In this document: one piece after another, positions 1 to 6,041 of the stretch
How positions within the stretch are numbered: position 1 is the first letter of the stretch
Layout: each line of letters opens with the position of its first letter
Assembly: GCA_012033095.1 (NCBI GenBank)
Contig: JAAUPO010000122.1
Location: 1 to 6,934 of the forward strand
Length of the DNA stretch: 6,934 nucleotides
Source: Synechococcaceae cyanobacterium RL_1_2
Lineage (GTDB): Bacteria; Cyanobacteriota; Cyanobacteriia; Cyanobacteriales; JAAUPO01
Reading direction: 5' to 3'
Translations under genes and position numbers: made by a program
The notes under the pieces: model-generated
Database searches by the model: none
Told to the model about the DNA's origin: nothing
What the model saw: only the letters and a program-made list of their open reading frames with translations

Positions 1-36
1 TACTAGGAAAAAAGTTGCGTCAAAAAACTTTTAAAA

Positions 37-130
37 TATAGTTAATTGAATTTAGTGTGGGGATTTTAGCTCTTTGCCATAAAATAATTTCAGCTCTATT
101 TATTTCCCATAATTATTCAAAAAGACTATA
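37..130. repeat. MITE-like core, copy A, with terminal inverted repeats
   Basis: A 94-bp AT-rich segment begins TATAGTTAATTGAAT (37-51) and ends ATTCAAAAAGACTATA (115-130), which are imperfect inverted repeats of each other. Its reverse complement matches 1350-1442: the distal 43 bases differ at only two positions and the proximal 15 at one, while the middle has diverged. There is no coding capacity. The TATA ends would suit a TA-targeting (IS630/Tc1-mariner type) non-autonomous element, but that family assignment is inference. Confidence 0.6.
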
Positions 131-218
131 TGTCTGAGAGCTTTACTCGGTAAGAATTACAACCGATTTCGCTAGAGTGCTTGTGTCGCAAGGGTTTAAG
201 GTTTTTGTCCTGTGGTTA
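131..218. repeat. Composite repeat flank, copy A (direct repeat with 1443-1531)
   Basis: This segment follows the copy A core directly and aligns in the same orientation with 1443-1531. The block CTTTACTCGGTAAGAATT is identical in both (141-158 and 1453-1470), and CAAGGGTTTA near the end is also shared. By eye identity is roughly three quarters to four fifths. No open reading frame is convincing. It may be the remnant of an insertion sequence end or part of a larger dispersed element. Confidence 0.6.
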
Positions 219-226
219 ATGATTTT

Positions 227-305
227 GCCCCCTAAATCCCCCATATTTGGGGAGCTTTTCATGATTTTTCAGAAATTTCTCCCTCGGAATTGGGGTCAGG
301 GGGGC
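227..305. repeat. GC-rich palindromic intergenic repeat
   Basis: The segment starts GCCCCCTAAATCCCC (227-241) and ends GGGGTCAGGGGGGC (292-305), which are imperfect inverted repeats, so it could fold into a long hairpin. The left arm with its continuation (CCTAAATCCCCCA, then TTTGGGGA) recurs inside the element at 5042-5145. C-run/G-run sequences of this type are common dispersed intergenic repeats in cyanobacteria (general knowledge). With the core and flank repeats it accounts for most of the gene-free stretch 1-384; positions 1-36 and 306-360 show nothing further I can support. Confidence 0.5.
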
Positions 306-360
306 TTTATACATCAGCTCTAAAGTAATAATTTAGTATTACTGGGGTTAACGGGGAAGG

Positions 361-382
361 TGCCAGCCCATCAAGGATGGCA
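361..382 (-). terminator. Possible weak stem-loop after the exported-protein gene
   Basis: Just beyond the stop codon of the minus-strand gene at 385, GCCCATC (366-372) can pair with GATGGC (376-381) through a three-base loop and one bulge. TGCCA and TGGCA form an alternative outer pairing. No T-tract follows on the minus strand, so intrinsic termination is only a possibility. Confidence 0.2.
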
Positions 383-384
383 TG

Positions 385-1218
385 TTAATTGATGGCTAAG
401 GGGAATGGGAAATGAGGCATTGAAAGGTGGTTAATTGTTGTTGTAACCGCGATCGCGATTTCTGGAGGTAAACTGTTGGGTATTATCGGTGGGGCGGCGG
501 CGGCGGTGACTCGTATCGCCTGTTGGGGGTTCATGATGGCCATGAGTTCTATGGTCTGATTGGCATCAAAGATCGAACTATATGGGGCAATGGCCTTGGT
601 GCTCGTTCGTAACTGACTACTTTGGAGCTGATCCGCAGTCACTTGGCCGACAGAGAAAGATAAAATTTGCTCACTGATGACATCCTTAGCCACCTCGTTA
701 CCTTGCTCATCCACCAGATTTAAGCTCCATTCTGGTTTAAATTCAAAGATACAGACATGACCCCCATCTTTACCTGGAAAAATGCTGAGGTGATAAGCCG
801 GATCTGCCCCGTTTGATTCATCTAGCCATATCCCTAAAAAGGGCGCGATCGCGGAATTAATTTTGTTCCAATCATCACGGTAATTAATGAGTTCTGGGGT
901 CAATGGAGCGGGCATTGGCAATTTATTTAAACCAGCTAAACTAAACCAGGATTCTTGGCCAACCCTTAATCCTTCCTGGAGAGTTTGTTCCTCTTCTAGG
1001 GTAAGGGGCGGCAATAGTGGTTCTAGGTTAGTGATTGCCGCGATCGGGTCAGAGGTCTCTGGTGTAATTGCGATCGGATCATCCCAGGTAGAAAAATCAG
1101 GTTCCTGTCCTTCCAAAACCGGCATTTCAGCCTCGGTTGGCTGAGTCGGCTGAGGTTCTCCTTGGGAGCCACCGATGATCATCCATAGGGGTAGTAACAA
1201 TGATAAAAAGGTCAACAT
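385..1218 (-). CDS. Exported (periplasmic) protein of unknown function
   Basis: I do not recognise a named family. From the ATG at 1218 the product is 277 aa. It opens with a hydrophobic segment (residues 1-17, MLTFLSLLLPLW and on) followed by S-Q-G, a plausible signal peptidase I site near residue 20. The n-region lacks Lys or Arg, which is odd for a signal peptide. A Pro/Glu-rich linker (about 21-75) follows, then a more globular part from about 95 to 240 with FLGIW, YHLSIFP and VCIFEFKPEW stretches and predicted beta-strand character. The tail is rich in Ala, Pro and Ile. The frame can also open at TTG 1239, adding seven residues (MPCGSQP); I prefer the ATG because the hydrophobic core starts there. 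No Shine-Dalgarno is obvious for either start. The gene is alone on its strand segment, bracketed by two copies of a repeat (37-218 and 1350-1531). Export is inferred; function is unknown. Confidence 0.75.
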   Translation of the reverse strand: MLTFLSLLLPLWMIIGGSQGEPQPTQPTEAEMPVLEGQEPDFSTWDDPIAITPETSDPIAAITNLEPLLPPLTLEEEQTLQEGLRVGQESWFSLAGLNKLPMPAPLTPELINYRDDWNKINSAIAPFLGIWLDESNGADPAYHLSIFPGKDGGHVCIFEFKPEWSLNLVDEQGNEVAKDVISEQILSFSVGQVTADQLQSSQLRTSTKAIAPYSSIFDANQTIELMAIMNPQQAIRVTAAAAPPIIPNSLPPEIAIAVTTTINHLSMPHFPFPLAIN

Positions 1219-1349
1219 AGGCTGAGAACCACAGGGCAAATGATCAGGGTAAGGATTAAGTTAATCAGTCTAACGCGATTAATCCGTTGGCCAGCCTTTA
1301 CGGAGGATAACACCAACAGCTTTAAGGATTGATTGCTAGAGACTGTAAA

Positions 1350-1442
1350 TATAGTCTTTTTGAATAATTACGGGAAATAAATAGAACTGAAAGCATTCCA
1401 TCGCAGCAAATAAGCATCCCATACTATATTCAATTGACTATA
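1350..1442. repeat. MITE-like core, copy B, inverted relative to copy A
   Basis: This 93-bp segment begins TATAGTCTTTTTGAAT and ends ATTCAATTGACTATA, imperfect terminal inverted repeats. Its reverse complement aligns over its length with 37-130, best at the two ends. It lies in the 356-bp gene-free stretch 1219-1574 upstream of the exported-protein gene and downstream of purM. The part at 1219-1349 presumably carries the promoter of the minus-strand gene, but I cannot single out convincing -35 and -10 boxes. Confidence 0.6.
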
Positions 1443-1531
1443 AGTTTGAGATCTTTACTCGGTAAGAATTCCCATCTATTTCACTAGAATGCCTGTAGGA
1501 CAAGGGTTTAGGGTTTTTTGTTCTGTAGTTA
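1443..1531. repeat. Composite repeat flank, copy B (direct repeat with 131-218)
   Basis: It follows the copy B core without a gap and aligns collinearly with 131-218, including the identical CTTTACTCGGTAAGAATT block at 1453-1470. Only the core, not this flank, changes orientation between the two copies. Beyond it, 1532-1574 is a short spacer before the purM stop; no terminator hairpin with a T-run is visible there. Confidence 0.6.
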
Positions 1532-1574
1532 GACCACTACCAGAAATTTCCCCCATCAAGCCGTCGCGATCGAG

Positions 1575-2597
1575 TTAGGCCCAGACTAGGGTTTGATCCC
1601 CAGGGGTTATTTCGCCAATGTCATAGGCGGAGATACTCTGCTCTTGGAAATAGTTAATGGTTGCCTTGCCTTGGTTGGGGGGAACGACTAAACAAAAACC
1701 AATCCCTAAATTAAAAGTATTAGCCATGGCTTCGGGGTTAACGTCTCCTTCGGTGGCTAACCATTGGAATACAAGGGATAGGGGCCAGCTATGGCGATCG
1801 ATCTTGACATTTTGGTCTGGGCCTAGACATCGGGGTAAGTTTTCCGGTAAACCACCACCGGTAATGTGGGCCATGGCGTGGATAGATAGATCGGACTTTA
1901 GGGCGGCGAGAATGGGTTTAACGTAGATTGCGGTAGGGGTTAAAAATACTTCCCCTAGGGTTTTTCCTTGGAAGATCTCCAGACGATCGCTCCAGCTATA
2001 ACCCTTGGTGTCGATGATTTTACGCACTAGGGAAAAACCATTGCTATGGACTCCGCTGCTGGCTAAACCAATGACGCGATCGCCAATTTTAACGCGGGAA
2101 CCATCGAGGATTTTGCTTTTTTCTACAATGCCCACCGTAAACCCAGCCAAATCATATTCCCCCTGGCTATAAAAACCGGGCATTTCCGCCGTTTCTCCCC
2201 CTAATAGGGCACAACCACTTTGTTTACAACCCTCCGCAATGCCAGTGACCACCTGGGCTAGGGCTTCCGGTTCTAACTTCCCCGTGGCTAAATAATCTAA
2301 GAAAAATAATGGTTCTGCCCCACCGGTTAAAATATCGTTCACGCACATGGCCACCAAATCAATGCCCACCGTATGGTGAACCCCCACAGCTTGGGCAATT
2401 TTGAGTTTAGTCCCGACCCCATCCGTCCCCGATACCAATACCGGCTCTTGGTAACCGGCGGGCAAACTCATCATGCCGCCAAAGCCCCCTAATCCCCCTA
2501 GGACTTCTGGGCGAAAAGTACTTTCTACTTCTGATTTGATGGTTTGGACAAAGGAGCGGCCTGCTTCAACATCAACTCCTGCTTGTTTATAATCCAT
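1575..2597 (-). CDS. purM: Phosphoribosylformylglycinamidine cyclo-ligase (AIR synthetase)
   Basis: PurM closes the imidazole ring in de novo purine synthesis, converting FGAM and ATP to aminoimidazole ribonucleotide, ADP and phosphate in the cytosol. The 340-aa product has the usual family length (E. coli about 345). Recognisable blocks in order are SGTDGVGTK (56-64, nucleotide-binding region), [12 protein letters not shown] (78-89), [11 protein letters not shown] (131-141), [16 protein letters not shown] (177-192) and [14 protein letters not shown] (243-256). The frame is intact. The ATG at 2597 starts [10 protein letters not shown], a normal PurM N-terminus, so the start is secure. The leader next to the start is extremely C-rich on the mRNA (nine consecutive C) and has no Shine-Dalgarno. 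cysQ lies 132 bp upstream on the same strand and may be co-transcribed, although a promoter in the gap cannot be excluded. Confidence 0.97.
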   Translation of the reverse strand: MDYKQAGVDVEAGRSFVQTIKSEVESTFRPEVLGGLGGFGGMMSLPAGYQEPVLVSGTDGVGTKLKIAQAVGVHHTVGIDLVAMCVNDILTGGAEPLFFLDYLATGKLEPEALAQVVTGIAEGCKQSGCALLGGETAEMPGFYSQGEYDLAGFTVGIVEKSKILDGSRVKIGDRVIGLASSGVHSNGFSLVRKIIDTKGYSWSDRLEIFQGKTLGEVFLTPTAIYVKPILAALKSDLSIHAMAHITGGGLPENLPRCLGPDQNVKIDRHSWPLSLVFQWLATEGDVNPEAMANTFNLGIGFCLVVPPNQGKATINYFQEQSISAYDIGEITPGDQTLVWA

Positions 2598-2604
2598 GGT
2601 TCGC

Positions 2605-2613
2605 GGGGGGGGG
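2605..2613. repeat. Run of nine G in the purM leader
   Basis: A G9 homopolymer on the plus strand (C9 on the purM mRNA) ends 7 bases upstream of the purM ATG. Another G4 follows after one A. Such tracts are prone to slippage and to sequencing error. Confidence 0.85.
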
Positions 2614-2688
2614 AGGGGAAAAGGTGTTAATCGGTAAGGGGAAATGATTGATACTGAATCTCAGCTTGGATAACCCTAGGGGATTTTT

Positions 2689-2727
2689 GTTGATCTTGGG
2701 CGTTGATCTTGGGTGTTGATCTTGGGC
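2689..2727. repeat. 13-bp tandem repeat, three copies, between cysQ and purM
   Basis: The unit GTTGATCTTGGG plus one variable base occurs three times in tandem (2689-2701, 2702-2714, 2715-2727). Only the last base differs (C, T, C). It begins two bases beyond the cysQ stop codon on the minus strand. A degenerate extra copy (GATCTGGGC) lies within the last codons of cysQ near 2748-2756, suggesting the array grew from the gene's 3' end. Confidence 0.85.
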
Positions 2728-2729
2728 TT

Positions 2730-3602
2730 CTAGGCTGATGGGCTATCGATCTGGGCTAATAAACTCGTGGCTAGTTCACATAATTCCTGGTGACATTGGC
2801 CATTGCTGGCCATGATGCCTCCCCATTTCCTTACGTCCCCTTGGTTATAGATGAGGGGGGTTTGTTCAAAGGAGGATACGGCACCACCGGCTTCTAGCAG
2901 GACAAATTCAGGGGCGGCAAAATCCCAATCCTTGGGGGCGGACTTTCCGGAGAGGGAAATATAAACGTCACATTGCTGTTCTAAAATGGTGGCAATTTTA
3001 CAGCCGACGCTACCGACATATTTGGTGTCTTTAAAGGGTAAATCCTCAATGAGTTGTTTGAAGCGATCGTCCCGATGACTAGGGCTAGCCACTAAAATCA
3101 GCTCGGTGGGGGTATTGCGCTCCGAAGGGGTAATTTTTGTGGTTTCTCCCTGGCGATTTTCTTTAAAAGTGCCGCCACCTTGGGTTGCAAAATAAATTTT
3201 GTCCTGTTCAGGAATGGTTACTACCGCCAAAATGGGCCGTTGTTGATGGGTTAAAGCAAGGTGAATGGCATATTCGCCGGTTTTTTCAATAAAATCCCTT
3301 GTGCCATCGAGGGGATCAATAATCCAGACGTATTCCCCAGCAATTACTTCATCGTTTTGGTGGGTTTCTTCGCTGAGGTAACCAAAATCTAAGTTTAAGG
3401 GGGCTAGTTGGGCTTGTAGCTCATCTAGGATATAACGATTAGCAGCTAAATCGGCTTTGGTGACTGGGCCATCTTTGGCTCCGTCGGTGGCAAGTTTTTC
3501 GTTGGTCATATCCCCACGATAATAGGCCTGTAAAATGTCAGCTGCCCCCCAACTGACTTGACGGGCGATCGCGCAGACTTGCTGTAACGTTTCTGAATTC
3601 AT
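2730..3602 (-). CDS. cysQ: 3'(2'),5'-bisphosphate nucleotidase, CysQ/PAP phosphatase
   Basis: A magnesium-dependent phosphatase of the inositol monophosphatase superfamily. CysQ-type members hydrolyse 3'-phosphoadenosine 5'-phosphate (PAP), the by-product of PAPS reduction, to AMP and phosphate, so sulfate assimilation is not inhibited. The 290-aa frame is intact. Superfamily motifs are PVTKAD (46-51), LSEET (76-80, metal-binding acidic residues), DPLDGTRDF (96-104, the signature with metal ligands), GSVGCKIA (197-204) and WDFAAPEFVLLEAGG (226-240). The ATG at 3602 is preceded by AGGG about eight bases upstream, a reasonable ribosome binding site. The gene is divergent from gshA and upstream of purM. 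Sequence alone cannot fully exclude activity on inositol phosphates or fructose bisphosphate, but the motif spacing and the gshA neighbour favour PAP. Confidence 0.88.
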   Translation of the reverse strand: MNSETLQQVCAIARQVSWGAADILQAYYRGDMTNEKLATDGAKDGPVTKADLAANRYILDELQAQLAPLNLDFGYLSEETHQNDEVIAGEYVWIIDPLDGTRDFIEKTGEYAIHLALTHQQRPILAVVTIPEQDKIYFATQGGGTFKENRQGETTKITPSERNTPTELILVASPSHRDDRFKQLIEDLPFKDTKYVGSVGCKIATILEQQCDVYISLSGKSAPKDWDFAAPEFVLLEAGGAVSSFEQTPLIYNQGDVRKWGGIMASNGQCHQELCELATSLLAQIDSPSA

Positions 3603-3801
3603 GGCGTTCCCTAGAACTTGCGTAAACCGTGTAACAGTCTATCACCTCCCCATTAATCCCGATCGCGGTTATGGGCTAAATTTGCTTTTTTTTTAGGAAA
3701 AATGGAAGAATTTATGAAGGTGGTCGCGAAGGGTTAAAGTAAAATTTAAACACTGCTGGTGAATCCCTTGCAATTCCCTTGTAATTTATTTAGAACAGAT
3801 T
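3603..3801. promoter_or_regulatory. Divergent promoter region between cysQ and gshA
   Basis: These 199 bp separate the starts of two divergent genes and must contain at least their proximal control signals. The stretch 3660-3760 is AT-rich, with a T9 run (3686-3694) and a -10-like TAAAAT at 3740-3745 on the plus strand, but no well-spaced -35 partner. I see no complete NtcA site (GTA-N8-TAC) or other recognisable operator. Confidence 0.5.
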
Positions 3802-4944
3802 TTGCGTTTATCTAAAGGCCTAGAAGTTGAAATTTATACAGGTAAACCCAATGGGGAAATTATTGGGTTTGCCGACCGTATTGTTAGGGATCTAGATGGT
3901 TTTGTCCGGGAGCCAGATAATCGCAACGTGGAATATACCACCGCTCCCTACACTAGCTATGAACGCCTGCTCTGCGCGATCGTTAAACCCCGCCTGAAAT
4001 TAAGGGAATACCTCAAAACCATGGGGGACTATACCCTAATTCCTGGGAGTACCCTGTCCACGGGGGATACCAAAACTTTTTATCGTTCTGATCTCCACAA
4101 TCCTTACCATGGCTACATTGAGCAGACTTACCATACCCAGGTGGTAACCGCCAGTGTCCATATCAATATTGGCATTGATGATCCCGAATTATTAATGAAA
4201 GCTTGCCGTTTGATCCGGGTAGAAGCTCCTTTATTTTTGGCTTTAAGTGCATCTTCTCCCTTTTTAGATCATCAAACCACTGGGTTCCATTCCACCCGTT
4301 GGGCCACCTTCCCCAAAACTCCCCAGGTAGTGCCCTTGTTTTTGAGCCACCACCATTTTATTGAATGGACGGAGGAACAACTGCAATTGGGCACGATGCA
4401 AAACATTCGCCATCTTTGGTGTTCCGTCAGACCCAATGGTGATCACCGTCCCTATAATCTGAATCGTTTGGAGCTACGTATTTGTGATCTGGTGGTTGAC
4501 CCCATGGCCCTACTGGCGATCGTTGCATTCTTAGAAGCTCGTTTATTGCAACTGTTCCAGGAAGGGGAATTATTAGATCCGGTCAAAGTCAGTACCTTTT
4601 CCCCCCAGGAATTAATCGACATTAGCGATCGCAATGAACAATTAGCTAGCACCCATAGCTTAGATGCCCAACTTACCCATTGGCGAGATGGCAGCACCAT
4701 TACGGCCAGGGACTGGATCGAAGGAATCTATCCAGGGGTATGGCAGGTAGCCCAAGCTGCCGGTTTCGGGCAATTTTTAACTCCCCTGACCTCTATTCTT
4801 CAAGAAGGCAATATGGCCGAACAATGGTTACAGTCCCATCACCAGGGTTCTAGTGTGTCGGAAATTTTGCAACGGGAAATCACCATTGCCCACCACCAGG
4901 AGCAACAATTAGAGGATCGGCTCTGTCAAACGATCGTCATTTAA
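3802..4944 (+). CDS. gshA: Glutamate-cysteine ligase, cyanobacterial type
   Basis: Catalyses the ATP-dependent joining of glutamate and cysteine to gamma-glutamylcysteine, the first step of glutathione synthesis, in the cytosol. The 380-aa product matches the cyanobacterial GCS2-type ligase family in length and motifs: SKGLEVEIYTGKPNGEI (4-20), REPDNRNVEYTTAPY (36-50), PGSTLS (81-86), SVHINIGI (118-125), SSPFLDHQTTGFHSTRW (151-167) and RLELRICD (222-229). The frame is intact. The start is TTG at 3802. An in-frame TGA at 3760 closes the frame upstream and no ATG or GTG lies between, so TTG is the best choice, with no clear Shine-Dalgarno. A rarer ATT at 3799 is the nearest alternative. It is divergent from cysQ, another sulfur-metabolism gene. 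The 3' side (4945-5041) has a short direct repeat, TTAAAATCAA at 4941 and 4962, but no convincing terminator. Confidence 0.93.
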   Translation: MRLSKGLEVEIYTGKPNGEIIGFADRIVRDLDGFVREPDNRNVEYTTAPYTSYERLLCAIVKPRLKLREYLKTMGDYTLIPGSTLSTGDTKTFYRSDLHNPYHGYIEQTYHTQVVTASVHINIGIDDPELLMKACRLIRVEAPLFLALSASSPFLDHQTTGFHSTRWATFPKTPQVVPLFLSHHHFIEWTEEQLQLGTMQNIRHLWCSVRPNGDHRPYNLNRLELRICDLVVDPMALLAIVAFLEARLLQLFQEGELLDPVKVSTFSPQELIDISDRNEQLASTHSLDAQLTHWRDGSTITARDWIEGIYPGVWQVAQAAGFGQFLTPLTSILQEGNMAEQWLQSHHQGSSVSEILQREITIAHHQEQQLEDRLCQTIVI

Positions 4945-5041
4945 AATCAATACGATCAAGATTAAAATCAAGATTCGGGGGGTATCCTCGATCAACCTCA
5001 ACCCCACATCTAACCTTGCCATGTTTGACAAGACCCCAATC

Positions 5042-5145
5042 GGACTTACGCATAAGCCTCCTAAATCCCCCACAGTTTGGGGACTTGCTGATTGTCCCCA
5101 AATATCATGGTTCCCAGGGCAGAATCGAAATTTTTGCGTAAGTCC
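5042..5145. mobile_element. 104-bp MITE-like element with perfect 11-bp inverted ends
   Basis: The element begins GGACTTACGCA (5042-5052) and ends TGCGTAAGTCC (5135-5145), an exact inverted repeat. Inside, TTTGGGGAC (5076-5084) pairs with GTCCCCAAA (5094-5102) around a nine-base loop, so the whole element can fold. It encodes no protein, as expected of a non-autonomous element mobilised by a transposase elsewhere. Flanks (CCCCAATC and TGTCTTAT) show no obvious target-site duplication, which suggests an old insertion. GGACTTACGCA-type ends recur in cyanobacterial small mobile elements (general knowledge, not checked). The hairpin could also end gshA transcripts. Confidence 0.7.
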
Positions 5146-5163
5146 TGTCTTATCTTCTCTTAA

Positions 5164-5192
5164 TTGAAATCATTTAAGTCTTTGTTTAGTCT
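5164..5192 (+). promoter_or_regulatory. Candidate sigma70-type promoter of mazG
   Basis: TTGAAA (5164-5169) resembles a -35 box and TAGTCT (5187-5192) a weak -10 box, with a 17-base spacer. A start of transcription about seven bases later would leave a leader of roughly 15 bases before the ATG at 5214. The position just after the MITE-like element fits a mazG promoter, but the -10 box matches the consensus at only three of six positions. Confidence 0.35.
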
Positions 5193-5213
5193 TTTAAGTA
5201 AGCTATTGCTGTT

Positions 5214-6025
5214 ATGAACCTTGATAATCAACAAGCCGTCGCCGCGGCCCTGAAGCAACTCATGGAAGTGGTTGCCCAATTACGATCGCCGGAGGGTGGT
5301 TGCCCATGGATTTGGCCCAAACCCCAGAAAGTTTGACCCCCTACGTCATTGAAGAGGCCTATGAGGTGGTAGATGCAATTAAGCGAGGAGATCGCGCGGA
5401 AATTGCCGAAGAATTGGGGGACTTATTACTACAAGTCGTGTTACAAGCCCAAATTGCCAGCGAAGAGGGTCATTTCACCATGGCGGATATTACCCAGGGC
5501 ATTACTGATAAAATGATTCGCCGCCATCCCCATGTGTTTGGGGATCTTCCCACTAACGATGTGGAAGAAGTGAAAGCTAACTGGGCTGCCATTAAAGCCC
5601 AGGAAAAAGGTCAGCAAGGTAGCCCGGGATTAAGCGATCGCTTAGGCCGCTATAACCGCACCTTACCCCCCATCAGCAGTAGTTTGAAAATCTCCCAAAA
5701 AGCAGCCCAAGCCGGTTTGGAATGGGAAAATGTGGAGGGAGTCTGGGAAAAATTTGACGAAGAATTGGCGGAGTTAAAAGAAGCGATCGTTGACGGCGAT
5801 CGGGCCCATCAAGAATCGGAATTGGGGGATTTATTGTTTACCATCATTAATCTGGCCCGTTGGTATGACCTGGATCCCAACGAAGCTCTAAGGGGAACCA
5901 ATCAACGCTTAATCGATCGTATTGCCAAAATTGAAACCATGATCGATCGTCCAATTTCTGAATATACCCTAGGGGAATTAGATGCCCTCTGGACTCAAGC
6001 AAAAGCCGCATTAAACCAAAATTAA
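5214..6025 (+). CDS. mazG: MazG nucleoside triphosphate pyrophosphohydrolase, frameshifted near codon 32
   Basis: MazG hydrolyses (d)NTPs to NMPs and pyrophosphate, cleaning the nucleotide pool. The family N-terminus is encoded from ATG 5214: MNLDNQQAVAAAL, then LRSPEGGCPW. In that frame it runs into a stop at 5334-5336 after 40 codons. The family motif CPWDxxQT needs TGGGAT where the window has TGGAT (5307-5311), so one G appears lost. The remaining frame continues DLAQTPESLTPYV to the TAA at 6023-6025. Repaired length is 270 aa, close to E. coli MazG (263). Both tandem domains keep the EExxE...ExxD metal-binding pattern: EEAYE with EELGD (repaired residues 47-70), and EELAE with ELGD in the C-terminal half. 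As written, translation could begin at TTG 5300 or ATG 5306, giving a product lacking about 32 residues but with both domains. The DUF3465 gene follows after 16 bp. Confidence 0.9.
5291..5308 (+). promoter_or_regulatory. Internal Shine-Dalgarno and ATG at the mazG frameshift
   Basis: GGAGG (5291-5295) sits ten bases ahead of ATG 5306-5308. The apparent base loss puts this ATG in the frame of the remaining MazG. Ribosomes translating the 40-codon upstream frame pass over it and stop at 5336, so coupled reinitiation is conceivable. In the intact gene the GGAGG simply encodes part of PEGG, so its role as a binding site is inference. Confidence 0.3.
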
Positions 6026-6041
6026 TTGAACGATTTTTCCT

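Noticed and set aside
8..32. AAAAGTT...AACTTTT inverted repeat near the left edge
   Set aside because: A GC-poor seven-base stem with no gene in view to terminate; too weak to annotate.
887..1144. Plus-strand 85-codon frame inside the exported-protein gene
   Set aside because: It lies entirely opposite a longer frame with a signal peptide and shows no recognisable domain.
3631..3646. Possible NtcA site in the cysQ-gshA gap (GTA, eight bases, TCA)
   Set aside because: The right half-site is TCA rather than TAC, so the palindrome is incomplete.
4264..4700. Two minus-strand frames (60 and 82 codons) opposite gshA
   Set aside because: They overlap the fully conserved gshA coding sequence and have no family features.
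4975..5020. Possible terminator after gshA (G-run pairing with ACCCC)
   Set aside because: The stem is broken, the loop is long and no T-run follows.
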